In this document: one piece after another, positions 55,320-64,000 of the stretch | How positions within the stretch are numbered: position 1 is the first letter of the stretch | Layout: each line of letters starts with the position of its first letter | NCBI RefSeq assembly: GCF_014196515.1 | Contig: NZ_JACIDV010000007.1 | Coordinates: 248,001-312,000 of the forward strand | Reading direction: 5' to 3' | Length of the DNA: 64,000 bases | From: Rhizobium skierniewicense | Lineage (GTDB): Bacteria > Pseudomonadota > Alphaproteobacteria > Rhizobiales > Rhizobiaceae | Position numbers and translations under genes: made by a program | Notes under the pieces: model-generated | Told to the model about the DNA's origin: nothing | The model's database searches: none | The model's input: only the letters and a program-made list of their open reading frames with translations

Positions 55320-55775
55320 CCGTCCTCCAAGAAATGCGCCTTCAAATGCGGTTTTTCAAGGGAGGGCAGAATTACAAATTTGTAACGTTCCGGTGAAGTT
55401 TGATCGACCTGTTGACGCATCTTGCACCGATACGCAAATAGCAGAATGTTCGCGTCGGCGATGATCAAGGTACCAGCACCGAAATCAAGTCCGACGCGCC
55501 ATGCGCTCGCTGCGTCTTTCGGCTGAAGGAGGACAAGAAAGGTGGCGATCAGTGCGGCATTCAAAAGCTCGAACTGCGCTTGACGCGAGGCTTTGTCTAT
55601 TTTTGCGATGCGCTGGAAAGTGGCCGCGAAGACCGTCTGCCACCAACATCACCGTCGCCAGCAGGACTGAGATATTCGATTTCCCATTCATCACTCGCAA
55701 CACGGTCAAAGAATGTTGTAGGGCAGTCGTCGCGACGATAGACCTTTGCGCTTTGGCGCGCTATCCCTTCTTCCC
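55320..55775 (-). other. Region before polA with no confident gene
   Basis: On the minus strand an open frame encodes QAQFELLNAALIATFLVLLQ and later GAGTLIIADANILLFAYRC, which look like a small membrane protein. The frame has no good start codon: it runs back to a stop at about 55655 without an ATG or GTG, while the upstream frame (NISVLLATVMLVADG) differs. This may be a decayed small membrane-protein gene or chance. The polA promoter must also lie here. Confidence 0.3.
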
Positions 55776-58754
55776 ATGAAAAAAGGCGATCATCTCTTTC
55801 TCGTTGACGGCTCCGGTTTCATCTTCCGGGCGTTCCATGCCATTCCTGCGCTAAACCGCAAATCGGATGGATTGCCCGTCAATGCCGTCTCCGGTTTCTG
55901 CAACATGCTGTGGAAGCTGCTGAAGGATGCGCGCAACACCGATGTCGGCGTTACGCCTACGCATTTTGCGGTGATTTTCGACTATTCCTCGAAAACCTTT
56001 CGCAACGAACTCTACGATCTCTACAAGGCCAACCGCTCCGCACCGCCGGAAGATCTGGTGCCGCAGTTCGGATTGATCCGCCAGGCCACCCGAGCCTTCA
56101 ACCTCCCCTGCATCGAGACCGAGGGTTTCGAAGCGGATGACATCATCGCGACCTATGCCCGCCAGGCCGAGGCGATCGGCGCCGACGTGACCATCATCTC
56201 ATCCGACAAGGATCTGATGCAGCTCGTCTCGGCCAATGTGCATATGTACGACGCCATGAAGGACAAGCAGATCGGCGTGCCCGATGTCATCGAAAAATGG
56301 GGCGTTGCTCCTGAAAAGATGATCGACCTGCAAGCCATGACCGGCGATTCGACCGACAACATTCCCGGAATTCCCGGAATTGGGCCGAAAACGGCAGCAC
56401 AGTTGCTGGGCGAATACGGCGATCTCGATACGCTGCTGGAGCGCGCTGGCGAAATCAAGCAGCAGAAACGCCGCGAAAATATCGTTGCCAATGCCGAGCT
56501 TGCGCGTCTGTCGCGCCAGCTCGTCGCGCTTCGAACCGACGTACCGCTGGAAATGCCACTCGACGCCCTGACGCTTGAGCCACAGGATGGCCCGAAGCTG
56601 ATCGCCTTTCTCAAGGCCATGGAATTTACCACGCTGACGCGGCGCGTTGCCGAAACGACAGGAGCGGATGCAGCATCCATCGATGCAGCGCATGTGCCTG
56701 TCGAGCGTGGTCCACAGGCGCATGGCCCGGATATGGATGCAGCAACGAATCTATCTGTTCCACTGGCCGAAAATGCCGTCGACAATTTCGATCCGGTCGG
56801 TTCCAAGATGGATGGCACAGGACCGGCTGCCTTGGCATCATCGCGAGAAGCCGGATTTTCTGCCGCCAAAATCGATATCACGTCTTACCAAACGATCTGC
56901 ACCGTCGAAGAGCTCGATCGGTGGATAGCGCTTGCGCGCGAAACCGGCGTCGTCGCCTTCGACACCGAGACCACCTCGCTGGACCCTATGCAGGCCGAGC
57001 TCGTCGGGTTTTCCCTGGCGGTGGCCGACAATTCCAAGGATGCTGGTGGCCTCGATATTCGTGCAGCCTACGTGCCGCTCAACCACAAGACAGGCTCGGG
57101 CGGCGATCTGTTCAGCGACGGTATCAAACTTGCGCCAGACCAGATCGCATTCGATGAGGCGCTTGTCCGGCTGAAATCACTGCTGGAAGACCCCTCGGTG
57201 CTCAAGGTCGCGCAGAACCTCAAATATGATTACCTGCTGGTTAAGCGTCTCGGCATCGTCATGCAGAGTTTTGATGACACCATGCTGATGTCCTATGTTC
57301 TGGAAGCGGGCAAGGGCCTGCATGGCATGGACGCGCTTTCCGAACGTTGGCTGGGCCACACGCCGATCTCCTACAAGGAGGTTGCAGGATCCGGCAAGTC
57401 CGGCGTTACCTTCGATTTCGTCGATATCGACAAGGCGACGACCTATGCCGCCGAAGATGCAGATGTGACGTTGCGGCTATGGATGGTGCTGAAACCACGC
57501 CTCGCTGCCGACAAGATGACGGCGGTTTACGAGCGGCTGGAACGTCCGCTCCTGCCCGTCCTCGCGCGCATGGAAGAACGCGGTATCACCGTCGACCGGC
57601 AAATCCTGTCGCGCCTTTCTGGCGAGCTTGCACAGAAAGCAGCGGCCTTCGAAGACGAGATTTACGAACTCGCCGGTGAAAAATTCAATATCGGCTCGCC
57701 CAAGCAACTGGGTGACATTCTCTTTGGTCGAATGGGCCTGCCGGGCGGCTCGAAAACCAAGACAGGGCAATGGTCGACATCCGCCCAGGTCTTGGAGGAT
57801 CTGGCTGCCGAAGGTGCGGAACTCCCTCGCAAGATCGTGGATTGGCGCCAGCTGACAAAATTGAAATCGACATATACGGACGCGCTTCCGACTTACGTGC
57901 ACCCGCAAACCAAGCGCGTGCACACGTCCTACTCGCTCGCCTCCACGACCACTGGACGTCTGTCGTCGTCCGAGCCCAACCTGCAGAATATCCCGGTAAG
58001 GACTGCCGAAGGGCGGAAAATCCGCACTGCCTTCGTCTCGACCCCCGGCAACAAGCTTTTATCGGCCGACTACAGTCAGATCGAACTGCGCGTGCTCGCG
58101 CATGTGGCGGATATACCGCAGCTGAGAAATGCATTCGAGAACGACATCGACATCCACGCGATGACCGCGTCAGAAATGTTCGGCGTTCCCGTCGAAGGCA
58201 TGCCATCGGATGTGCGACGACGCGCGAAGGCGATCAATTTCGGCATCATCTACGGTATTTCCGCCTTCGGTCTGGCCAATCAGCTTGCCATTGGCCGCGC
58301 GGAGGCGGGGGAATATATCAAAAAATATTTCGAGCGTTTCCCCGGTATTCGCGACTATATGGAAAGCACGAAAGCCTTCGCCCGCGATAAAGGATACGTC
58401 GAAACGATCTTCGGTCGCCGCATTCATTATCCGGAAATCCGATCGTCCAACCCTTCCGTCAGAGCCTTCAACGAACGCGCTGCTATCAATGCGCCTATCC
58501 AAGGCTCAGCCGCCGACGTCATCCGCCGCGCCATGATCCAAATCGAGCCGGCCCTGGATCAGTCCGGCCTATCGGCACGCATGCTCCTCCAGGTCCATGA
58601 CGAACTGATCTTCGAGGTCGAAGAAGCCGAAATCGACAAGGTCCTCCCCATCGTCGTCACCATCATGGAAAGCGCCACACTGCCAGCCATCGACATGAAG
58701 GTGCCGCTGAAAGTAGACGCAAGAGCCGCTAGCAACTGGGACGAAGCCCACTAG
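55776..58754 (+). CDS. polA: DNA polymerase I
   Basis: Repair and Okazaki-fragment processing polymerase. The 992-residue protein has a 5'-3' exonuclease domain (about 1-290; FLVDGSGFIFRAFHAIPALN, ETEGFEADDIIATYARQAEA, GIPGIGPKTAAQLL). A proofreading 3'-5' exonuclease (about 385-575) has DTETTSLDPMQAELVGFSLA and a late YAAEDADVTLRLW. The polymerase domain has motif A LLSADYSQIELRVLAHV, motif B RRRAKAINFGIIYGISAFGL and motif C LLQVHDELIFEVEE. The ATG at 55776 gives the normal start MKKGDHLFLVDG. An Ala-rich linker (about 290-380) is somewhat long. Confidence 0.98.
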   Translation: MKKGDHLFLVDGSGFIFRAFHAIPALNRKSDGLPVNAVSGFCNMLWKLLKDARNTDVGVTPTHFAVIFDYSSKTFRNELYDLYKANRSAPPEDLVPQFGLIRQATRAFNLPCIETEGFEADDIIATYARQAEAIGADVTIISSDKDLMQLVSANVHMYDAMKDKQIGVPDVIEKWGVAPEKMIDLQAMTGDSTDNIPGIPGIGPKTAAQLLGEYGDLDTLLERAGEIKQQKRRENIVANAELARLSRQLVALRTDVPLEMPLDALTLEPQDGPKLIAFLKAMEFTTLTRRVAETTGADAASIDAAHVPVERGPQAHGPDMDAATNLSVPLAENAVDNFDPVGSKMDGTGPAALASSREAGFSAAKIDITSYQTICTVEELDRWIALARETGVVAFDTETTSLDPMQAELVGFSLAVADNSKDAGGLDIRAAYVPLNHKTGSGGDLFSDGIKLAPDQIAFDEALVRLKSLLEDPSVLKVAQNLKYDYLLVKRLGIVMQSFDDTMLMSYVLEAGKGLHGMDALSERWLGHTPISYKEVAGSGKSGVTFDFVDIDKATTYAAEDADVTLRLWMVLKPRLAADKMTAVYERLERPLLPVLARMEERGITVDRQILSRLSGELAQKAAAFEDEIYELAGEKFNIGSPKQLGDILFGRMGLPGGSKTKTGQWSTSAQVLEDLAAEGAELPRKIVDWRQLTKLKSTYTDALPTYVHPQTKRVHTSYSLASTTTGRLSSSEPNLQNIPVRTAEGRKIRTAFVSTPGNKLLSADYSQIELRVLAHVADIPQLRNAFENDIDIHAMTASEMFGVPVEGMPSDVRRRAKAINFGIIYGISAFGLANQLAIGRAEAGEYIKKYFERFPGIRDYMESTKAFARDKGYVETIFGRRIHYPEIRSSNPSVRAFNERAAINAPIQGSAADVIRRAMIQIEPALDQSGLSARMLLQVHDELIFEVEEAEIDKVLPIVVTIMESATLPAIDMKVPLKVDARAASNWDEAH

Positions 58755-58766
58755 AGTCTGTCAGGC

Positions 58767-58914
58767 CTATACTGAACCATATGCTGCCTGCGTTAGATAG
58801 TTTGAGCTTTTGCGGGGAGCGAAGGCCTTGAGAAGATTGCCGACGCGCCTCAACCCTGTCTCGCCGATCCGCTCTTCGGCTTTTCGGACGAGGATTTTGA
58901 GCTTGGCGAACACG
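58767..58914 (-). mobile_element. IS630-family transposase fragment (C-terminus)
   Basis: Minus strand codons read VFAKLKILVRKAEERIGETG then LRRVGNLLKAFAPRKSSNYL and TQAAYGSV before a stop, matching the extreme C-terminus of IS630-type DDE transposases. The rest of the gene is absent: at 58915 it is broken by the end of another IS remnant. It lies only 13 bases after the polA stop. Confidence 0.75.
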
Positions 58915-59226
58915 ACCTGAGACCCTGATTGTCCTCGATATTTTGGTAGAGTCCGTCACTCTGAGGAGACGGACGGCATGAAGCAATCACGGTTCACGGA
59001 TGAGCCGATCATCGGAATCTTGAAAGAGCATGAGAACGCCCGATGTGAAGCGGGACGCTGTGGCTCATGTCGGCCAACAGCATGGGGTGAGCCAGCTTCG
59101 AGCGTGCGAGGTTTTGCCCGTTGATCGATCGACGTGCGATACCTCAGCATTCGACCAGATGATGCCAAAGGCAAGATAGAAAACCCCAGACTCTCCCGAA
59201 AACTGGAGGAAAAATGGGTCTCAGGT
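58915..59226 (+). mobile_element. Internally deleted IS3-family element
   Basis: The ends ACCTGAGACCC (58915-58925) and GGGTCTCAGGT (59216-59226) are perfect 11-bp inverted repeats. Inside, ATG at 58978 starts MKQSRFTDEPIIGILKEHEN, the OrfA start of IS3-family (IS407-like) elements. Then VSQLRACEVLPVDRST and, in another frame, RYLSIRPDDAKGK give the N-terminus of OrfB. The bulk of both genes is deleted and frames are broken, so the element is dead by itself. At about 312 bp it has the size of a MITE. Confidence 0.75.
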
Positions 59227-59280
59227 CAGTCCAGTTTCAACAGCAATATTTGTCGCGCTAATTCACCGCGCACTGCGCTC

Positions 59281-59310
59281 TTGACAAAGTTCAGCATCCG
59301 ATTCCATACT
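59281..59310 (+). promoter_or_regulatory. Candidate promoter of the lac operon
   Basis: TTGACA (59281-59286), an 18-base spacer and CATACT (59305-59310) form a plausible sigma-70 promoter about 285 bases before lacE. The remaining 59311-59596 has no confident gene; it includes a perfect dyad AAGGAG-GT-CTCCTT at 59403-59416. Confidence 0.4.
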
Positions 59311-59596
59311 TCGTCAAGTTGCCGAACAAATTACGCGAAGGTTACGTCGGAATAGGACAAGCGTTTGGGAGAAGGCATAGGAAGGCGAATTGCGGGTGCG
59401 TTAAGGAGGTCTCCTTCCGAGCCGTGCGCTGCCTACTTTCTACTCCAGGCTCCACAGCGAACCCTTCCCCTGCAGAACCTTGCCACTCTGGCACTCCTCT
59501 TTCCGGGCTGCTGGCGCCCGAGGGGGCCAGCCTATGATGTATACGAGCCAGGCCGCGAACTACAAGAAATGCCAACTCCAGAGAAGGAAAACCGAA

Positions 59597-60841
59597 ATGA
59601 AAAGGTTTATGTACGGCTCTCTTATCGCAGCCGGTCTGCTCGCCGGCGCGCCCGCATATGCGTCTGAACTGAAGATCATGTGGTATCTTGGCACGGATGC
59701 CGAGGAGCAGGCGATCAAGGATGTGCTTGCTACCTATACAAAGCTGAAGCCGGAAACGACTTTCAATTTGCAGATCGTTCCCTACGACGACATCGACAAT
59801 CGATTCGCCCAGCTAGCGGCTGCAGGCACGCTGCCGGACCTTTCGAAAACATCGTCAATGCGGCCCTTTATCCGCCCCTACCTGACGGATTTCGCGCCGG
59901 TGTTCGGCAAGGATTATCTCAAAGATTTCGTTCCAGGATGGGCCGCTGGCGCCAAGTTGGGCGACCAGATCATAGCCGCGCCGCTACAGGTAACGGCGAC
60001 AGGCATGCTGATCAACAAGTCCGCCTTTGAAAAGGCAGGCGTTGATATTCCAGACATCAAGACCTCTTGGACTTGGGACGAGTTCCTCGCCAAGACCAAG
60101 GAGGTGGCGGACAAGGCCGCCGTGCGCTACCCGCTCGTTTGGGATATCTCCCAGAGCCGCTGGCTGACCATGCAATTCCAGTATGGCAACCACATTTATT
60201 CCGAGGACGAGCCTTACAAGGTTGTCTTCGATCACGACAAGGCAACCGCCGTCCTTGACAAGTTCATCGGGCTGACCAAGACACACATGCCGCCAGGCCT
60301 GTGGTCGGGTTCGAGTTCTGACAATCCGAAACAACTCTTCACCAGCGGTCAGGCAGTCGCGTGGATGTCCGGTAACTGGCAAGTAGGAGGATTGGCCGAA
60401 AATGCCTCTTTCGATTGGCAGGCAGGCCCGACACCCTACGGCACCGTCAAGTCCAGCATGGTTGGCGGCGACTACGTGATCGGCTTCAACACGAGCGAGC
60501 ATGTGGATGAAGTCAATGCCTTCATCAAGTGGCTGACCACCGATCCAAAGGCGCAGGAACTTTACACCAAACCGATAATGTACATTCCGGCTAATCTTAA
60601 GGTTCCGCCAATCGACTACGGCAACGCCAAGGCGTCCGCCGCCCTACAAGCCTTCAAGGAGGAGCTGTCCGCAAGCCCCAATTTTGCCGCCACCGACCAG
60701 GCGAACCCCGCCATGCAGTATGTCTGGGGTCCGATGCGCCAATCGCTGTTCCAGGCCACCACAGGCCAGATCACTAGCAGTCAGGCAATTGACCAGATCA
60801 TCAAAACGGCTCAGGAATCCTTGACGGAAGCGGGCCAGTGA
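59597..60841 (+). CDS. lacE: Lactose/beta-galactoside ABC transporter substrate-binding protein LacE
   Basis: A 414-residue extracellular solute-binding protein of family 1 (MalE-like). The ATG at 59597 follows AGAAGGAAAA and starts a signal peptide (MKRFMYGSLIAAGLLAGAPA, cut after YAS or YASELK). The mature part has ELKIMWYLGTDAEEQAIKDV, AGTLPDLSKTSSMRPFI, APLQVTATGMLINKSAFEKA and FTSGQAVAWMSGNWQVGGLA, all usual in the family. The substrate is inferred from the operon lacE-lacF-lacG-lacZ, which matches the lac operon of Agrobacterium radiobacter. The ATPase gene (lacK) would lie after lacZ, outside the window. Confidence 0.88.
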   Translation: MKRFMYGSLIAAGLLAGAPAYASELKIMWYLGTDAEEQAIKDVLATYTKLKPETTFNLQIVPYDDIDNRFAQLAAAGTLPDLSKTSSMRPFIRPYLTDFAPVFGKDYLKDFVPGWAAGAKLGDQIIAAPLQVTATGMLINKSAFEKAGVDIPDIKTSWTWDEFLAKTKEVADKAAVRYPLVWDISQSRWLTMQFQYGNHIYSEDEPYKVVFDHDKATAVLDKFIGLTKTHMPPGLWSGSSSDNPKQLFTSGQAVAWMSGNWQVGGLAENASFDWQAGPTPYGTVKSSMVGGDYVIGFNTSEHVDEVNAFIKWLTTDPKAQELYTKPIMYIPANLKVPPIDYGNAKASAALQAFKEELSASPNFAATDQANPAMQYVWGPMRQSLFQATTGQITSSQAIDQIIKTAQESLTEAGQ

Positions 60842-61797
60842 CCAGCACCCCATCCACCATCGAAGCGGCGCCGGGAGCAATCCCGGTGTCCACCGGCAAA
60901 GCCCCTGGCGGCACGCCATGGACGACACGGCTTTTTCCCTACATGCTGTTGACGCCAACGGTTGTACTGCTCGCGGTTTTCACCCTCTATCCGCTGGTCC
61001 AAGGCCTGTGGATGTCCTTCTTCAAGCGCGGTATCGTCGTGGTTGAGCGGGCACAGGCCACCTGGCCCAAATTCGTCGGCATCGACAACTATGTCCGCCT
61101 TTTCAACGACCCGGAGTTCTTCAGCACACTGGCCAAGACTGTCGGCTTCGTGCTGATCGCGGTCCCTGCGGTGACCGTTGTCTCGCTCGGGCTTGCCATC
61201 CTGCTGAAGAACCGATTCTTCGGTGTGGGCGCTGCACGCGCCGTTGTCTTTTTCCCTTCAATGATCAGCCTTCTGATTACCGGCGTCGTCTGGAAATGGA
61301 TGTTCGGCCTCAATTCCGGCCTGATGAACTATCTTCTGTCTCTGGTAGATGTCGCGCCCGTTCCATGGCTCGACAACGGTACAATGGCGCAGGTCGCGGT
61401 CGTTATCGTCTGGGTTTGGGCCAGCGCCGGCTTCTATATGATGATCCTGATTGCCGGTCTCACTACCATTTCCGAGGATCTCTACGAAGCGGCCCGCGTC
61501 GATGCTGCCAGTAACTGGCGCATCTTCACGCGCATCACGCTGCCGCTTTTAAAGCCTAGTATCTCACTGGTCGTCATTCTGTCCTCGGTCGAAGCCTTCA
61601 AGGTCTACGAATTGGTCGTGTCTCTGACTGGAGGCGGTCCAGGTAGATCGACGGTCTACCTTATCCAGACCATCTATGAGACAGCCTTCACAAAGGCCAA
61701 TCAGGCCGGCGTGGCCGCGGCGCAATCCGCCGTACTGTTCCTGATCCTGCTCGTGCTCACTGCCATCCAGCTTCGTGTCAGCAAGGAGAAAGCATGA
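60838..61797 (+). CDS. lacF: Lactose ABC transporter permease LacF
   Basis: A 319-residue MalF-type permease with six core membrane segments: first helix about 34-55, FPYMLLTPTVVLLAVFTLYP. The EAA loop reads EDLYEAARVDAASNWRIFTR with ITLPLL following, the contact point for the ATPase. The start is GTG at 60838, overlapping the lacE stop by 4 bases. An N-terminal extension of about 30 residues is Pro/Ala-rich. It pairs with LacG to form the membrane channel. Confidence 0.92.
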   Translation: MTSTPSTIEAAPGAIPVSTGKAPGGTPWTTRLFPYMLLTPTVVLLAVFTLYPLVQGLWMSFFKRGIVVVERAQATWPKFVGIDNYVRLFNDPEFFSTLAKTVGFVLIAVPAVTVVSLGLAILLKNRFFGVGAARAVVFFPSMISLLITGVVWKWMFGLNSGLMNYLLSLVDVAPVPWLDNGTMAQVAVVIVWVWASAGFYMMILIAGLTTISEDLYEAARVDAASNWRIFTRITLPLLKPSISLVVILSSVEAFKVYELVVSLTGGGPGRSTVYLIQTIYETAFTKANQAGVAAAQSAVLFLILLVLTAIQLRVSKEKA

Positions 61798-62636
61798 CCA
61801 CCGCCCTACTCTCCAGCCGCGCCGCCCGCGACTGGGCCTTCCGTGGCCCATTGCTAGTGATCGTACTTGTGCTCTTCCTGCTGCCGCCGCTTTGGCTGCT
61901 GGCCAGTGCACTGAAGGCACCGAACGACATCTTTGCCTGGCCGCCAACGCTCCTGCCCTCTCCAGCGACGTTGGTGAACTTCGCCACCGCCTTCGATCAG
62001 ACAGGTTTTGGTCTATTCTTCCAAAACTCTCTGTTCGTGGCCATCATATCTGCGGCGATCTCGGTCTTGATCAGCTTGATGGCAGGCTATGCACTGGCCA
62101 AGTTTCGCTTTCGAGGCGAAACCTTCTTCTTCATGCTGATCATGTCGGCTCTGATGATTCCACTGCAAATCATCCTGATACCGATTTTCATCGTGCTGAA
62201 GGATCTGGGCCTCTTGAACTCGCTTTGGGGCGTGATCCTCGCTCCGGCGGCCACCCCCTCGGGTGTGTTCATCATGCGCCAGTACATCCGCAGCATTCCC
62301 GACAGCTTGCTGGAAGCGGCACGCATCGACGGCACGCCAGAATGGCGCATCCTGTTTCGGATTATCCTGCCCCTATCCGTCCCGGCAATTGCTGCCCTTG
62401 CCGCCTTCAATTTCGTCTGGCGGTGGAACGACTATCTTTGGCCATATCTGATCATCACCGACCAGTCGAAATGGACGGTACAACTGGCGCTCGCCAATAA
62501 TGTCGGCCAATGGGACATCAACTGGCCACGGCTGCTTGCGATGTCAGTGCTGTCAGTCATTCCGACGCTGGTGCTGTTCGTGAGCCTGCAACGCTATTTC
62601 ATGAACGGGCTGTTGTCGGGTGCAAGCAAGGAGTAA
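61794..62636 (+). CDS. lacG: Lactose ABC transporter permease LacG
   Basis: A 280-residue MalG-type permease with six membrane segments. The EAA loop is DSLLEAARIDGTPEWRILFR followed by IILPLSVPA. FFQNSLFVAIISAAISVLIS and LMAGYALAKFRFRGETFFFM mark the core. The end RYFMNGLLSGASKE is the typical MalG tail (RYFVxGLxxGAVK). The ATG overlaps the lacF stop by 4 bases (ATGA), so lacE, lacF and lacG are tightly coupled. Confidence 0.93.
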   Translation: MTTALLSSRAARDWAFRGPLLVIVLVLFLLPPLWLLASALKAPNDIFAWPPTLLPSPATLVNFATAFDQTGFGLFFQNSLFVAIISAAISVLISLMAGYALAKFRFRGETFFFMLIMSALMIPLQIILIPIFIVLKDLGLLNSLWGVILAPAATPSGVFIMRQYIRSIPDSLLEAARIDGTPEWRILFRIILPLSVPAIAALAAFNFVWRWNDYLWPYLIITDQSKWTVQLALANNVGQWDINWPRLLAMSVLSVIPTLVLFVSLQRYFMNGLLSGASKE

Positions 62637-62734
62637 CCCTTAAGGCCCTTTCGTCAGCGAGGGTACCGGATACCAACCATCCGGCGCCTCCCTTTTTATT
62701 TCTTCCGAATTTTCCTGCCTGATGGATATGTGAC

Positions 62735-64000
62735 ATGCTTGGCGTCTGCTATTACCCCGAACACTGGCCTGAAGACATCTGGGCTGAAGATGCCAGGCGC
62801 ATGGCAGAGACCGGTATAGGCGTGGTGCGGATTGCAGAATTCGGCTGGGCCCGCATGGAACTGGCCCCTGGTGTTTTCGACTGGTCCTGGCTTGATCGCG
62901 CGATAGAGACACTGGCCGCCGCCGGGCTCAAACTGGTTCTTGGCACGCCGACTGCTGCTCCGCCCCGCTGGCTTGTCGATCTGCATCCGGATATCCTTCC
63001 TGTTGATCGTAACGGACTGCCGCGGCTGTTTGGTTCGCGCCGGCACTATACGCCCGCGAGTCCCGCTTTCATCGAGGCAACGCGCCGAATCGTGACGGCC
63101 ATGATGGAACGCTACGGCGAGCATCACGCCATTATTGGTTGGCAAGTGGATAACGAATTCGGTTGCGATGATACAATCTTCTCCTGGGGCAATCTCGACC
63201 GTGCACACTTTCAAGACTGGCTGAAGGCCCGCTACACGACAATCGATGCACTGAATGCGGCTTGGGGCAATGACTTCTGGTCGATGACGGTTGGCGACTT
63301 TGCGGAGGTTGAACTTCCCACGCGCCAGGTTTGCGACACCAATCCATCGAGCCAGATCGATTTCATGCGCTGCCGTTCCGATCTCTTTGTGGACTATTTC
63401 CGCTTGCAGGCCGAGATCATTCGCGCCCACGCACCAGGCCGCTTTGTCACTCATAATTTTATGGGTTTCTCTCATACCTTCGACCATTTCGAGATGGGCC
63501 GGCAGATGGATGTGGCGAGTTGGGATTCTTATCCGCTTGGGCGGATCGAAAGCCTGCCGCTGACGGACGCGGAGCGCAACCGCTTCGCCCGCACCGGCCA
63601 TCCCGATGTCTCGGCTCTGCAGCACGATCTCTATCGCGCTGTGGGCAATGGCCGCTTCTGGATCATGGAACAGCAGCCAGGCCCGGTAAACTGGGCCACT
63701 TGGAACGCCGTGCCCGAACGCGGAATGGTGCGGCTGTGGACCTGGGAGGCGCTGGCGCATGGCGCCGAGGCCGTGGTCTACTTCCGGTGGCGGCAGTATC
63801 GCAAGGCGCAGGAGCAGATGCATGCAGGCCTTCTGCGTCCAGATCATATTCTGTCTCAAGGTGGCGCGGAAGCAAGCCGAGTGGCTAAGGAGATTGCATA
63901 TCTCGGTCCGCTACCCGCCACAACGCCTGCGCCTGTTGCGCTCGTCTTCGATTATCAGGCGGCCTGGGTCACGCAGTTCCAGCCGCAGGGAAAGGATTTC
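62735..64000 (+). CDS. lacZ: Beta-galactosidase, glycoside hydrolase family 42 (3' end outside window)
   Basis: Hydrolyses the beta-galactosides brought in by LacEFG, in the cytosol. The 422 codons present cover the GH42 TIM barrel and part of the next domain. The start MLGVCYYPEHWPEDIWAEDA and VVRIAEFGWARMELAPGVFD are family signatures. The acid/base is E141 in WQVDNEFGCDD and the nucleophile is E312 in FWIMEQQPGPVNW. It is not related to E. coli LacZ (GH2). The ATG at 62735 lies 98 bases after lacG and has only a weak ribosome site (GGAT). Confidence 0.93.
   Translation, partial: MLGVCYYPEHWPEDIWAEDARRMAETGIGVVRIAEFGWARMELAPGVFDWSWLDRAIETLAAAGLKLVLGTPTAAPPRWLVDLHPDILPVDRNGLPRLFGSRRHYTPASPAFIEATRRIVTAMMERYGEHHAIIGWQVDNEFGCDDTIFSWGNLDRAHFQDWLKARYTTIDALNAAWGNDFWSMTVGDFAEVELPTRQVCDTNPSSQIDFMRCRSDLFVDYFRLQAEIIRAHAPGRFVTHNFMGFSHTFDHFEMGRQMDVASWDSYPLGRIESLPLTDAERNRFARTGHPDVSALQHDLYRAVGNGRFWIMEQQPGPVNWATWNAVPERGMVRLWTWEALAHGAEAVVYFRWRQYRKAQEQMHAGLLRPDHILSQGGAEASRVAKEIAYLGPLPATTPAPVALVFDYQAAWVTQFQPQGKDF

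Noticed and set aside
55313-55709. Two overlapping minus-strand frames of 83 and 74 codons before polA
   Set aside because: Neither has a ribosome site or known domain, and the membrane-like stretch runs from a stop without a start codon, so at most a decayed gene.
59342-59575. A 77-codon minus-strand frame that might be a remnant of lacR
   Set aside because: The translation does not resemble a LacI-type helix-turn-helix; no homology could be claimed.
1-64000. CRISPR arrays, prophage, toxin-antitoxin or defence islands
   Set aside because: No regularly spaced repeats, phage structural genes, or recognisable defence or toxin genes were seen on reading both strands.

Overview
The window looks like a piece of the primary chromosome of a Rhizobiaceae alphaproteobacterium, most likely of the Agrobacterium/Rhizobium group. 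The signs are a rhizobial frcBCAK sugar operon with its ROK regulator, a lacEFGZ operon in the order known from Agrobacterium radiobacter and Sinorhizobium, alpha-type housekeeping proteins (YlxR-nusA-rimP, dnaX-ybaB, cycM) and small RNAs that resemble rhizobial families. Species was inferred from protein sequence and gene order only; no database search was run.

Layout. 1-2.5 kb: a partial BMP-type binding protein, msrA, a small membrane protein and tRNA-Ser(GGA). 2.5-7.7 kb: frcR divergent from frcBCAK (fructose/mannose/ribose uptake). 7.8-15.2 kb: recF, moeB-GNAT, a 2-hydroxyacid dehydrogenase, an SH3 protein, an adenosine-kinase-like PfkB protein, an AEC transporter and an RsmC-like methyltransferase. 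15.4-25.6 kb, minus strand: the ribosome/RNA block pnp, rpsO, truB, rbfA, infB, ylxR, nusA, rimP, preceded by a leader that looks like an attenuator. 25.7-28.7 kb: an MFS exporter followed by decayed DNA (a phoA pseudogene that keeps its Pho box, and an FtsX-type permease fragment). 28.8-32.2 kb: dnaKJ with a heat-shock type promoter. 32.2-39.5 kb: DUF924, slyX and tctCBA (tripartite tricarboxylate transport) with a DctB/DctD-like two-component pair. 39.7-45.1 kb: rpmF, an MltB-like lytic transglycosylase, recR, a MOSC protein, ybaB, dnaX and the SRP RNA gene ffs. 45.2-51.4 kb: HIT-nudC, kdsB-pheA, cycM and a class A PBP. 51.5-55.8 kb: ybaK, an sRNA with three CUCCUCCC loops, cspA, a second sRNA candidate, an M20 peptidase, MarR and a third sRNA. 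55.8-58.8 kb: polA. 58.8-64 kb: an accessory segment with two nested IS remnants followed by lacE, lacF, lacG and a lacZ cut by the window end.

Most of the window is core genome in tight operons with ATGA/TGATG overlaps. The less ordinary material lies between genes: three or four small RNA candidates, a terminator-like hairpin in the rimP-nusA-infB leader, a nested dyad between dnaK and dnaJ, and paired direct repeats upstream of tctC. Several proteins also lack family-typical residues: MoeB without zinc cysteines, a DctD-like regulator with GAFPGA instead of GAFTGA, FrcR without the ROK zinc motif, and DnaX without the zinc module. I did not find a CRISPR array, prophage, toxin-antitoxin pair or clearly new defence system.
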